A stretch of DNA of 50,228 bases from the NCBI GenBank assembly GCA_002496845.1, contig DALQ01000102.1, positions 63,438 to 113,665 on the forward strand. The letters run 5' to 3'. The translations under genes and the position numbers were made by a program. The notes under the pieces were generated by a model, which was not told where the DNA came from, searched no databases, and was given only the letters and a program-made list of their open reading frames with translations. This DNA is from Euryarchaeota archaeon UBA495. GTDB taxonomy: Archaea; Thermoplasmatota; Poseidoniia; Poseidoniales; Poseidoniaceae. Position 1 is the first letter of the stretch. The number at the start of each line of letters is the position of its first letter. Below are positions 1-9,251 of the stretch, in pieces.

Positions 1-3000
1 GCCGTCGAGGTCGTCGGAAAGGCCGTTGCTGGCCGTGGACCATGTGCTGTTCACCAGGTCAAGGGTCAGCAAACCAACACCTTGTCCACCGCCGTTGCCA
101 CCGCCTCTTGGCGCGGTCGCGACGTGCACGGCTTGGCTGCCAATGGCCAGCGAGCTGGCCCGCATCCCCGAGGGCATCACATGGCCCTCGGTCCACGTCA
201 GGGTTCCGTTGCTGGCCACATCGCCAATCAACAGCGCGCTGCCGCCGGTGGAGCTCCCGAATCCTGCGATGGAGTCGTAGGTGGCCGCATAGAGGGTGGT
301 GCCCGATCCGGCCAAGGCCGAGACGGATCCTGAGTTGAGTTGGATGCGACTTCCGATGAGGGACGCACCGGTGGACGGCCACCACGTGCCGACCTGACTA
401 TAGCCGGAGCTCAAGCCGGGGATGCCGTACACAACCGCCCCGTTCGATGCGCGGTCCACCGTGGTGACGAGGGCTCCTTGCTCTCGGACGGTTGGGATGC
501 GGTTGGCGACGTCGTACACGGCATAACCTCCGTCTCCATTGTTCGTGTCGTAACCCACGGCAATGGAAGGAGCACTTGCGGGCCCGACCGTCGCCATGGC
601 GTCGTAGTACACAGGCGAATTGCTCATGCCGTCTGCACTGGTAAGTTGGTCGACCACCTGATTGGTCGCCAGGTCCCAGACGATGACGCCAGCGCTGACC
701 GACCAGAAACCAACGTGCAATTCTGTACCCGAGCAGGCCAGAGCGGCCGGTCGAGCGTTGGTCCCGAAGTCTTGCCCATCGATGACCACGTCCGCCGCGA
801 CCCCGTTCGGGTCCACGCCGATGACTTGGGCTCCACCCGACAGTTGGAAGAAGGCCGTCCAGACCATGCCGTCGCACGCCTCGATGCTGATCGGATAGGC
901 GTTCGAGAAATCGCCGCCGTTTGAGGAGAGCACCGTGGTCTGGGTGCCGTTGGCGTCCTCCATGATCACCACCCCGTCAGGATCCCAGCCTTGGCCGCTG
1001 GTGGCGCCGATGAAGAGGACGTTTCCGTCGGTCCAAAGTTCGTAGACTTCAGGCGTGCTCGTGGACGTCCAATACGTGGACCACGTGCCTGTGGTTGGAT
1101 CGTAGGCGCCGACGCCATCTTCGGAGGCGAACAAGACGTTTCCACCCCATTCCACCATGCCGCCACCCATCGGGTAGCCGCCTTGGCCGTTGGGCAAGTC
1201 CGGCGTCTCGCTGGCGGACCAGCCCAACACTCGAGTGCCGTTGGCGTCGAGCACCTCCACGCCGTCGTCACCGTATTGAATCCATGTGTCGCCGTTTGCG
1301 GTCTGTAGGACCTCCACCACCTCAATCGAGGTGTCTGGAAGAATGTCGGACAGCCAACTGTTGCTGGTGGCGTTCCAGCGGACGATGCCACCGCTTCCCT
1401 CGATGTTCCACCATTGACTGGAGACGGCACTCGCGACGATGACGTCGCCCATGCGACCCATGCCCGCGACGTCCAGGCTCCCCTCGTTGAGGTGTATACC
1501 GATGTCGAGATAGTTGGTCGCTGAAGAATAGTCGCTGGTGTCGATGCGGTAGATTCTGTCGGAGGCCGTGCGTTGGTTGTAGTGGAGCATGTCACCGATC
1601 ATGATGAGGTCGTACGGATCGCCGTTATCGTAGTACAAACCGCTGGTTTTCTCGATGTCGACCAACTCGGTTGAGTTGATGACGTCAATGAGTTGGAACC
1701 CGTCGTCTCCACCCACCCAGAGGGTGTTGGCTTGTGCGCCGGCCACCAGCCCGGTGATGCCGTTTGTGTCCAACACGCCGCTCGAGGTCCACAGGTTCTG
1801 CCATGCTCCGTTGGTCAGATCCCATCGTGCCACACCGATGCCGTCCAAGCCGATGTAGGCCACGTCGTCGACCACGGCCACAGGCGCGTTGTCAGCGGCT
1901 TGGGTTTCCCAGGTGTCGACCACGGTGAAGGAGCTGCGGGCGATGACGCCAACGCCGCTGAGTGTACCACCGAAGATGTGCGTGCTGTTGTGGCCGAGCG
2001 AATAGGTCGCCCAGTTGGGCATGCCGTCGTACACCGTCAGGCACTCGTCGATGTCCAATCCTCCAGCAGAGTCCACTTGCCAACGGCAGACTCCGAGGTT
2101 GGTGGCGGCATACAGATACGAGCCCAAATCCATGAATTCGAAGTGCTGGCCGGGCCGTTCGTCCCAGTTGCGTCCACCAGGAACGTTGTACGCACTGCTT
2201 CCGTCCCACAAGATGGCCCCGGATTGGGTGCCGATCGCAAGTTCTGCAGAACCGCGGATGTTCGTCACCTCGATGCTAAACACGTCGTCGCTTGGCAAGG
2301 CGCCTCTCGCGCCGTTTCCGTTTCCGTCGAGCAGCGGCTCGAGGAGTTCTCCACTCGCAAGGTCAATGCGGACCACGCCGTAGCCGTACAGGCCGTAGTG
2401 CAACACGCCTTGGTACTCTACGATTGGGGCGTAGAAGGATTGGTCGATGCCGGTGCTGCCCCACGAGGTCTGCCATGCAGGGCCGCCGTCCAAATCGAGC
2501 CGGAGCAGGCCTCCTTCGCTGGCGAGGTAGGCGGTGCGGTTGTAAATCGCCACTTCGCCCGTGGCGTCCGCGGGGACGTCACTGGTCGTGCCGCTTTCCC
2601 ATGGCGCGTTGCCGTTGGTCAGGTCCGTCAAATTCCAGACGCTGACGCCTCCGTCTTCGTGCGTCATCACGACGTCCCTTTCGTCGACAGCAAGGCCGAC
2701 GATGGCGTTCCAGCTCGGGTCTCTCGTGTATTGTTGAAGGCTCCCCGTCGCACCGTCGATATGAGCCAAACCGTGTTCTTCGGTGGCCACCCAGAGGGCG
2801 TCGGCCGTGGCGACCATCGCCGTTGGCACCCCAACGATTTCCGTGGAACCGGTCCAGCGGCGCTGCGTTGAGTTGTACACGGCCACAAGGTCGTCGCCTC
2901 CGACGTGTACTTCGTCGCCATAAGCCGCCACCGCGGTCATCTCTGAGATGGGAGGGCTCGTGGCCAGCACGAGGTCGTTCTGAACCATCGGTGTGGCGCC

Positions 3001-4455
3001 TGGTGCCATCCTGAGGAAGGTCCCGGTGCCATCTCCGATGAGGAGGGTGTGGTTGCTTGGTGCACGGAGGCCGCCCGCAGGCCACCCCATCATCACCGGC
3101 ACGTCGCCTCCAAGGCCTGCGTCCGAAAGGTCGGCAGGACCGTTGTGGGTGGTGAAGACGCCTGAGTTGATGTCATAGCGTTGGATCGATGCGCCGGCGA
3201 GCACCCACAACTCGTTGCCAATGACCTCAAGGCCGTTGATCTGGTCATCGGCCAACCAATTCGCACTGGACCATGTCGCCTGCCAAAGGTTGAGTTGAGG
3301 ATTGTAACGGCCGATGCCCGCATCGTCCGAAGCAAAGAGAATCTGTCCGCCCATCTGCACCATTCGAGTGATGACGTCAGAGTGGAGCACGTTGGCCGTG
3401 GTCCAAATCGTGGACGTGCTTGATGCAGGGTCGTAGCGAATCACGCCATCGCCGGCGAGGCTGACGTGAATCAGCCCGTTGAAGACCTCCATGGCGAGGA
3501 TTTCTGCGCTGGCAGACATGGGGAAGGTGTTCGTGGTGCAGCCCGACAAAACCGACCACGTTCCGTCGGTTGAACGCTCGTGCAGGCACGCGTCTCCGAC
3601 GGCGATCACGTTGCCGCTTGCGTCGGTGGCCAAGCGCTGAATGGGAGCGTTGTTTCCAACGGTACTTTCGTTGAGTGGAAGGGGGGCCAAGGCACCGGTG
3701 TCAAGGTCCAACGCATGCATGGCATCGGTGCCAAGCACGAGGACTTGGCCGTGGCTCACGTCCACTTCCAAATCCACGATGGTGACGACGTCGGGGATTT
3801 CGACGATGTCAATGGTCGGAGGTGCCATGGCCGCATCGATGACGAGGACGTCGTCATCCACGGCCAACCACAGACGACCGTCGTCCGGGTGAACGGCACT
3901 CGCCCTGGGTTCGAAGGACAATGGTTTGAGGGACACCGTCGGGTCTGCTGGGGCCAAGGCCTGGATCACAAGGTCGGTGACGGTGGCCCCTCCCGGCAAG
4001 GTCCAACTGGACGAGAGTCCGCTGGTCGAGGTACGTCCCATGAAGGGGTCGCCGCCGTCAAGGTCCAGGGTTTGACCCATCCACCCTTCGTTGCTCAAAT
4101 CGAGCAGCGCTGAGCCAACCGATCCACCCGCGATCATCAGGGGCGAGTCGATGATCATCCCATCAGCGCCGGACACGCGCAGTTGGAAGGAGACGTTGTC
4201 CAGGGTGGCGCCCGGGGCGAAGGTCAGGTTCCAATCCGCGCTTGCAGGTTGGATTCCATCAGGCGTGATGGCATCCAGCGTGACCCAACCGGTGTCTTCG
4301 CTTCCGTTCATTGGCCAGACGGTTCCACCAGCGTCCTCGTGGGCCATGGCGTTCGGCATGATGAGCGGGGTTGCCAGACTGAGGAGCATGAGCGCAACAA
4401 GTCCAGTTGCATGCAGCCGCATGCCACTGGAGACCGCTGCCATGCGCCCTGCCAT
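1..4455 (-). CDS. Giant secreted beta-propeller-like surface protein (3' end outside window)
   Basis: An uninterrupted reading frame of at least 1485 codons runs off the left edge. The chosen ATG at 4455 lies 12 nt before a second in-frame ATG, and an in-frame TAA lies a little further upstream. Residues about 12-40 form a signal peptide (basic MRLH start, hydrophobic stretch, then NAMA-HE). The mature part is a long series of loosely repeated units of about 40-50 residues with the pattern 'x-L-W-V-(G/A) ... I-x-R-Y-D', rich in Trp, Asp, Asn and Gly, as in WD/Reg_prop-type propellers. No catalytic motif is seen. Likely an extracellular binding or adhesion protein; membrane anchoring cannot be judged because the C-terminus is missing. 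A TATA-like element 26 nt upstream suggests its own leaderless transcript, separate from pyruvate kinase behind it. Confidence 0.8.
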   Translation of the reverse strand, partial: MAGRMAAVSSGMRLHATGLVALMLLSLATPLIMPNAMAHEDAGGTVWPMNGSEDTGWVTLDAITPDGIQPASADWNLTFAPGATLDNVSFQLRVSGADGMIIDSPLMIAGGSVGSALLDLSNEGWMGQTLDLDGGDPFMGRTSTSGLSSSWTLPGGATVTDLVIQALAPADPTVSLKPLSFEPRASAVHPDDGRLWLAVDDDVLVIDAAMAPPTIDIVEIPDVVTIVDLEVDVSHGQVLVLGTDAMHALDLDTGALAPLPLNESTVGNNAPIQRLATDASGNVIAVGDACLHERSTDGTWSVLSGCTTNTFPMSASAEILAMEVFNGLIHVSLAGDGVIRYDPASSTSTIWTTANVLHSDVITRMVQMGGQILFASDDAGIGRYNPQLNLWQATWSSANWLADDQINGLEVIGNELWVLAGASIQRYDINSGVFTTHNGPADLSDAGLGGDVPVMMGWPAGGLRAPSNHTLLIGDGTGTFLRMAPGATPMVQNDLVLATSPPISEMTAVAAYGDEVHVGGDDLVAVYNSTQRRWTGSTEIVGVPTAMVATADALWVATEEHGLAHIDGATGSLQQYTRDPSWNAIVGLAVDERDVVMTHEDGGVSVWNLTDLTNGNAPWESGTTSDVPADATGEVAIYNRTAYLASEGGLLRLDLDGGPAWQTSWGSTGIDQSFYAPIVEYQGVLHYGLYGYGVVRIDLASGELLEPLLDGNGNGARGALPSDDVFSIEVTNIRGSAELAIGTQSGAILWDGSSAYNVPGGRNWDERPGQHFEFMDLGSYLYAATNLGVCRWQVDSAGGLDIDECLTVYDGMPNWATYSLGHNSTHIFGGTLSGVGVIARSSFTVVDTWETQAADNAPVAVVDDVAYIGLDGIGVARWDLTNGAWQNLWTSSGVLDTNGITGLVAGAQANTLWVGGDDGFQLIDVINSTELVDIEKTSGLYYDNGDPYDLIMIGDMLHYNQRTASDRIYRIDTSDYSSATNYLDIGIHLNEGSLDVAGMGRMGDVIVASAVSSQWWNIEGSGGIVRWNATSNSWLSDILPDTSIEVVEVLQTANGDTWIQYGDDGVEVLDANGTRVLGWSASETPDLPNGQGGYPMGGGMVEWGGNVLFASEDGVGAYDPTTGTWSTYWTSTSTPEVYELWTDGNVLFIGATSGQGWDPDGVVIMEDANGTQTTVLSSNGGDFSNAYPISIEACDGMVWTAFFQLSGGAQVIGVDPNGVAADVVIDGQDFGTNARPAALACSGTELHVGFWSVSAGVIVWDLATNQVVDQLTSADGMSNSPVYYDAMATVGPASAPSIAVGYDTNNGDGGYAVYDVANRIPTVREQGALVTTVDRASNGAVVYGIPGLSSGYSQVGTWWPSTGASLIGSRIQLNSGSVSALAGSGTTLYAATYDSIAGFGSSTGGSALLIGDVASNGTLTWTEGHVMPSGMRASSLAIGSQAVHVATAPRGGGNGGGQGVGLLTLDLVNSTWSTASNGLSDDLDG

Positions 4456-4476
4456 GTTTGCTTGGTCTTCGTCGCA

Positions 4477-4484
4477 GGTATAAG
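4477..4484 (-). promoter_or_regulatory. TATA-box-like element for the giant surface protein
   Basis: Read on the minus strand the site is CTTATACC, centred about 26 nt upstream of the ATG at 4455. That is the archaeal TATA-to-start distance, so transcription would begin at or next to the start codon. No Shine-Dalgarno sequence precedes this ATG, which agrees with a leaderless mRNA. Confidence 0.55.
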
Positions 4485-4535
4485 GAGTCGGTTTGCATGT
4501 TTAAACAAACATCAACCCGGAAAGCGCTTGGTCCC

Positions 4536-5975
4536 TCATTCAAGCATGCGAAGATGCCCTTCGTCGTCCACGCCTACGAGGCGGATGGTTGAGGTCCGTC
4601 CGCTGATGGCGTTCGGGGAACCCGTCACCGTGACGACCTTCTCTCCTGGGTGCATTTGCCCGGCCTCGACCATCGCCTTCACGGCCGCACCGACGGTGTC
4701 CCGTGAACGCGGTTGTTCTTCGACCAAGTGTCCGCTGACGCCAGGGAGCATCGTGGTACGTCGCAGTGCACGCATGCGGTTGGTGATGGCCAGAATGGGA
4801 CGCTGCGGACGGTGAGCGGCCATCAAGCGGGCGGCACTGCCGTGCCGTGTGGCCACGATGAGCCGGGCGGCCCCCACGTCCGCGGCGAGTTTGACCGCCG
4901 CTCCGGTGATCGCTCGGGTGCTTCGGAACATCGCCAGCGCAGGTGGACTTGGAAGTCCGTCGATGGCCATGGACGCACGTTCAGCAATTCGAACCATGGT
5001 CGAGACAGCCTCAACGGGGTAGGCTCCCGTGGCGGTTTCTCCAGACAGCATTACAGCGCTCGTGAACTGGCGGATGGCCGTGGCCACATCGCTGACCTCC
5101 GCCCGCGTGGGCCGTGGATGATCCACCATTGATTCCAACATCTGCGTGGCCACGATGACCGGTTTCCCGCGTGCGAGGCACATGCCAATGATTCGTTCCT
5201 GGGCCGCGGGGACCTCCTCGAGTGGAATCTCCACGCCCAAATCACCTCGGGCGACCATCACGACGTCAGAAGCGTCAACGATGGCGTCGAGGTCGTTGAG
5301 GGCAGCAGGGTGCTCGATTTTGGCGACGACCCATGTGTGCAGGCCCGCCTCAGCGATGATGCGGCGTGCTGGCTCCAAGTCAGCTGCGCTTCGTACGTAG
5401 GAAACGGCCACGAAGTCCACGCCATTGGCAAGCGCGTGTTTGAGGCACGCCTCGTCTTTCTCACCAATGGCCGGAAGGGAGACCATGGTGCGGGGCACGT
5501 TGATCCCTTTTCGCTCGCTCAGATGCCCTCCGTCGAGGACCTGCGCGGTCACTGTTTCGCCCATGATGGATTCAACTTCCAGCCGGATCAATCCGTCAGC
5601 GAGAAGCACAGGATCTCCGACTTGGAGCTCTTGAGCCAACGAAGCGTAGGGCACAGGAAAGGCAAGGTTGCTGACGTCCTCAGCCAACTCTTCTCCGCAA
5701 CACAACGTCACGCTGCTGCCGCGCTCAAGGTGGACGGTGCCAGGAAATCGACCAAGGCGGAGCTTGGGGCCGGGCAGGTCGGCCAAGACCCCAAGGGGAC
5801 GACCAGAGGCGTCCTCAGCGGCCCGAAGACGCTCGATGGTGGCCGTTTTCGAGGGCAGGTCGCCGTGCGAATAGTTCAGACGAGCCACATCCAGACCGGC
5901 CTTCAGCATGGCCGCGAGGGTCTCCTCGTTGTCGCAGGAAGGTCCGATGGTGGCGATGACGCGTGACCTGTGCAC
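4536..5975 (-). CDS. pyk: Pyruvate kinase
   Basis: Last step of glycolysis: phosphoenolpyruvate + ADP to pyruvate + ATP, cytoplasmic. With a GTG start at 5975 the protein is 479 residues, the usual length, beginning MHRSRVIATIGPSC. Family landmarks in order: RLNYSHGD (about 32-39), DLPGPK (66-71), catalytic-lysine region KIE (about 219), ARGDLGVEIP (242-251), ATQMLESM (276-283), PTRAEVSDVA (289-298), MLSGETA (309-315), then the C-terminal domain. The frame stays open to an ATG at 6212, but that 79-residue extension is unlike the family and would run into the malic enzyme gene, so it is probably untranslated. Divergent from malic enzyme across about 130 bp, which fits shared control of the pyruvate node. 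Confidence 0.95.
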   Translation of the reverse strand: MHRSRVIATIGPSCDNEETLAAMLKAGLDVARLNYSHGDLPSKTATIERLRAAEDASGRPLGVLADLPGPKLRLGRFPGTVHLERGSSVTLCCGEELAEDVSNLAFPVPYASLAQELQVGDPVLLADGLIRLEVESIMGETVTAQVLDGGHLSERKGINVPRTMVSLPAIGEKDEACLKHALANGVDFVAVSYVRSAADLEPARRIIAEAGLHTWVVAKIEHPAALNDLDAIVDASDVVMVARGDLGVEIPLEEVPAAQERIIGMCLARGKPVIVATQMLESMVDHPRPTRAEVSDVATAIRQFTSAVMLSGETATGAYPVEAVSTMVRIAERASMAIDGLPSPPALAMFRSTRAITGAAVKLAADVGAARLIVATRHGSAARLMAAHRPQRPILAITNRMRALRRTTMLPGVSGHLVEEQPRSRDTVGAAVKAMVEAGQMHPGEKVVTVTGSPNAISGRTSTIRLVGVDDEGHLRMLE

Positions 5976-6105
5976 AACCAACAACTGCCTGCGACGGTTC
6001 TTCAACGGTCCTCCGTAGGCGAGCGCACCAACCGGAATTGGCGGTGTGCCAAGCCACACCACAGAAGGCTCAAACCGGGGCGCGTCGCCGAGGGCCCCGA
6101 GGAAG

Positions 6106-8421
6106 ATGGCAGAAGCATCGCGCGAAGAGCGCCTCAAGCGGGAAGCCTTGGAGTACCACGAGGCTTCGCCCCGTGGAAAAATCAAGGTCGTGCCCACCAA
6201 GCCCCACGCCACGGCGCACGAACTTTCCCTGGCCTATTCACCGGGCGTGGCGTACCCGTGTTTGGAGATCGCGGAACGTCCTGAGGACGCCTACCGCTAC
6301 ACCTCCAAAGGAAACCTCGTGGCCGTGATTTCCAACGGTACGGCCGTGCTTGGCCTTGGTGACATTGGTGCCTTGGCCAGCAAACCCGTGATGGAGGGGA
6401 AGGGTCTGCTGCTGAAGACCTTCGCCGACATCGACGTGTTTGACATCGAAGTCGACGAGACGGACCCTGAACGCTTCATCGACACCGTGGTGGCGATTTC
6501 GAAAACCTTCGGAGGCATCAACCTCGAGGACATCAAGGCTCCAGAGTGCTTCGAAATTGAACGACGCATCGCTGAGGCGACCGACATCCCGGTGATGCAC
6601 GACGATCAGCACGGTACGGCGATCATCTCAGCCGCCGCGCTGATCAACGCATGTGAACTGCAAGGGAAATCCATCGAGGACGTCAAGGTCGTCGTCATCG
6701 GTGCTGGCGCCAGCGCCATTGCATGCGCCAACCACTACGTGGCCTGTGGCGTCCGACGCGAGCACATCACGATGTGCGACAGCAAGGGCATCGTGACGAA
6801 GTCGCGTTTGGATGCCGGAGAAATCAACGCCTACAAGGCCCCATTTGCCCAAGACAGGCCGGCCGGCGACCTCAGCGACGCGCTGGTGGGGGCCGACGTC
6901 ATGCTCGGCTTGTCCCGTGGAGGATTGGTCACCGGCGACATGGTGGCCAAGATGGCCGAGCGCCCGATTGTGTTTGCGTTGGCCAACCCAACGCCCGAAA
7001 TCTCGCCCGACGAGGTCAAGGCGGTCCGCGACGATGCCATCATCGCTACCGGTCGGTCCGATTATCCGAACCAGGTCAACAACGTGCTTGGATTCCCCTA
7101 CATCTTCCGAGGCGCGCTCGACGTTCGAGCACGTGACATCACGCAGGGCATGAAAATGGCCGCCACCCGAGCTTTGGCTGAACTGGCCAAAGAGCCCGTG
7201 CCGGATTACATCTCAGAAGCGTACGATGGACTTGAGATGCACTTCGGTCCCGAGTACATCATTCCCAAACCCTTCGACCGACGCGTGCTCATTTGGGAAG
7301 CCAGCGCGGTCGCTGAAGCAGCCGTGGAAGAAGGCGTTGCGGGCTTGTCGTCCGACGATTTCGATGCATTGCAGTACCGAGAGGAACTCGAAGGACGCCT
7401 CGGCCAAAGCTACGCGCTGATGCGCAGCGTCATCAACCAAGTTCGTGGCCGAGGAAAGCGCATCGTGTTCCCTGAAGGGGACCAAGAGCGCGTGCTGCGT
7501 GCCGCGGCTCAATTGTCGGATCAACAGATCTGTCACCCCATCCTCTTGGGCCCGCCCGACCGCATTCGCCGCCGCATCGAGCACCTTGGTCTGGAGTTTG
7601 AGCACACCATCGTCAACCCGAGAAAGGACGAGCGACGAAAAGGCGTCTACGCGCCAGAATTGGCCAGGCAACGGGCGAGGAAAGGCGTCACGCTTGCGGA
7701 TGCAGAACGGCTCCTCAAGAGCCGCCCGTACTTCGGTTCGAGCATGCTGAAGGCCGGCGATGCCGACGGCATGGTGGGTGGCGTGGGACGAACCTACGCC
7801 GACGTGCTGAAGCCCGCCATTCAGAACCTCGGAACGCATCCAGAAGGCCACTGCATCGTCGGATGTTACGTGGTGTCCGTGGCAGGCCGCCTCATCATTC
7901 TCGCCGATGCGACGGTCAACATTTACCCCGACCAACGCACGTTGGCTGAAATTGCCGTTCAGACCTCGAAAGTGGCCCGACGCTTCGGCCTTGAGCCCCG
8001 CGTGGCCATGCTTTCTTTCTCGAACTTTGGCAGCAACAGGGAGCAACGCAGCACCCGCCTCGAAGAAGCGGTGGCGACGGCACGAGAGTTGGACCCGACC
8101 CTGCTCATCGACGGCCCCATGCAGGCGGACACCGCCCTCGACCCCAGGGTCCAAGCCGAGTACCCCTTCCTGAATTTCCAAGGGCCTGCCAACGTCTTGG
8201 TCTGCCCCAACCTTGCCGCTGCCAACATCGCCTACAAGTTGCTGGAACAACTGGCAGATGCAGAAATGATCGGCCCAATCCTCGAAGGCACCACCTTCCC
8301 TGTGCAGATCGTTGCACGGAACGACGAGGTACGCGACATTGTGAACATGGCGACGTTGTGCGTGGCCGATGCATGCCGGGGCGATTCCTACTGGGATACG
8401 CTTCGCTCCACGTCGTCCTGA
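6106..8421 (+). CDS. maeB: Malic enzyme fused to a phosphotransacetylase-like domain (MaeB type)
   Basis: 771 residues, the size of MaeB proteins. Residues about 1-430 are the malic enzyme: AYSPGVAYPCLEIA, GNLVAVISNGTAVLGLGDIG, the metal-site DIKAPECFEIE, the HDDQHGTA motif and the Rossmann loop VVIGAGASA. Residues about 440-770 resemble phosphate acetyltransferase (RIVFPEGDQERVLRAA, DADGMVGG, PAIQNLGT), which in MaeB proteins is usually regulatory rather than active. Reaction: oxidative decarboxylation of malate to pyruvate with NAD(P). ATG 6106 was chosen over 6046 because a GAGGA Shine-Dalgarno-like run sits just before it and the family homology starts there. The 3' end overlaps the convergent gene at 8388 by 34 bp. 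Confidence 0.93.
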   Translation: MAEASREERLKREALEYHEASPRGKIKVVPTKPHATAHELSLAYSPGVAYPCLEIAERPEDAYRYTSKGNLVAVISNGTAVLGLGDIGALASKPVMEGKGLLLKTFADIDVFDIEVDETDPERFIDTVVAISKTFGGINLEDIKAPECFEIERRIAEATDIPVMHDDQHGTAIISAAALINACELQGKSIEDVKVVVIGAGASAIACANHYVACGVRREHITMCDSKGIVTKSRLDAGEINAYKAPFAQDRPAGDLSDALVGADVMLGLSRGGLVTGDMVAKMAERPIVFALANPTPEISPDEVKAVRDDAIIATGRSDYPNQVNNVLGFPYIFRGALDVRARDITQGMKMAATRALAELAKEPVPDYISEAYDGLEMHFGPEYIIPKPFDRRVLIWEASAVAEAAVEEGVAGLSSDDFDALQYREELEGRLGQSYALMRSVINQVRGRGKRIVFPEGDQERVLRAAAQLSDQQICHPILLGPPDRIRRRIEHLGLEFEHTIVNPRKDERRKGVYAPELARQRARKGVTLADAERLLKSRPYFGSSMLKAGDADGMVGGVGRTYADVLKPAIQNLGTHPEGHCIVGCYVVSVAGRLIILADATVNIYPDQRTLAEIAVQTSKVARRFGLEPRVAMLSFSNFGSNREQRSTRLEEAVATARELDPTLLIDGPMQADTALDPRVQAEYPFLNFQGPANVLVCPNLAAANIAYKLLEQLADAEMIGPILEGTTFPVQIVARNDEVRDIVNMATLCVADACRGDSYWDTLRSTSS

Positions 8422-9251
8422 ACTTCACCGTCTTCCCAGCGGACCGTGGGACGCCGTGGTCGCCACACGGCTCCAGTGACAAAACCGGCGACCAAACCAC
8501 CGAACAGCAGGTTGGCCCAACCTTCCAAGGCATAACTTCCGAAGCCCCGCACCACGGGAATGAGGAAGGAAGGAACCACGCCGATGAGCAAAGTGCTCAA
8601 TGCTTCGATGCGAATGTTTGCTGCGCGATCGGCTTGTTTCGGTACCGTTCGTGGAGGCGTGGTGCGTTTCGGACTCAACACAAGCCGCAGCACCGTGCCT
8701 GGAAGAGGTCGGTCCATGGGGACGGAGGATGTGGCCGTCGCCGTGATTTTGTGAGGGTGGACTTCGATGCAGGCCAACTGCTCCATGAGCGGGCCGTGGC
8801 CTGATCCCTGCCTTGGTCGCCCGTCCATCGGTGCACCCCGATGGTTCGAGAAGGGCGCATCAGCCAGCACCTCGAGCGCCCCCTGTTTGGGTTTGAGTAC
8901 CCCGCTTTCTCGGGCCATCGTCCACTCCGCCAAACTCGGAGGTCGAACCTCGAGGCCCTCATCGACAAGGGGGCGAACAGCAGCGCAAATGCGCTGAAGC
9001 AGCGCGGCATCCACGCCGTCATGGGCGCCCTTTTGTTCGCCCTTCTCGAGACCACTGAGGGATGCCACGTCTTCCGCAGAAAGGGGCGATTCGAGGACGT
9101 AGAAGGCAGGCAAGCGCACTTCGTGCCTCGGCCGTTGGCCGGCGTGGATCCATCCTCCGCGGTTGTCCCCCACGTGGGTCGTGCCCGCCTTCACTTTGGC
9201 GAAGGTCAGGGGGCCGACCTTCACGCCATCACGCTCCGCGGAGCGTGCCAC
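8388..9251 (-). CDS. Formylglycine-generating-enzyme-like (SUMF1-like) protein with C-terminal membrane segments
   Basis: 287 residues. The N-terminal two thirds carries recognisable but weak FGE/SUMF1 landmarks: HEVRLPAFYVLESPLSAEDV (like the HEV...F.i...PVT strand) and LEVRPPSLAEWTMARESG (like YRLPTEAEWEYAARGG). The cysteine pair of true formylglycine-generating enzymes is not seen, so a binding or structural role is more likely than catalysis. Residues about 215-262 form two membrane helices separated by a short glycine-containing turn, then a charged tail. The ATG at 9251 lies inside the end of the upstream GST-like gene; a GTG at 9224 is an alternative start. It is the last gene of a three-gene overlapping run. 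The FGE assignment rests on two short motifs. Confidence 0.72.
   Translation of the reverse strand: MARSAERDGVKVGPLTFAKVKAGTTHVGDNRGGWIHAGQRPRHEVRLPAFYVLESPLSAEDVASLSGLEKGEQKGAHDGVDAALLQRICAAVRPLVDEGLEVRPPSLAEWTMARESGVLKPKQGALEVLADAPFSNHRGAPMDGRPRQGSGHGPLMEQLACIEVHPHKITATATSSVPMDRPLPGTVLRLVLSPKRTTPPRTVPKQADRAANIRIEALSTLLIGVVPSFLIPVVRGFGSYALEGWANLLFGGLVAGFVTGAVWRPRRPTVRWEDGEVQDDVERSVSQ

Noticed and set aside
1693..2871. 392-codon plus-strand open frame
   Set aside because: Antisense shadow of the giant surface protein, which has a signal peptide, repeats and a continuous frame.
1..4455. Tandem DNA repeat array
   Set aside because: The periodicity is at the protein level and degenerate; the DNA units are too diverged to call a DNA repeat.
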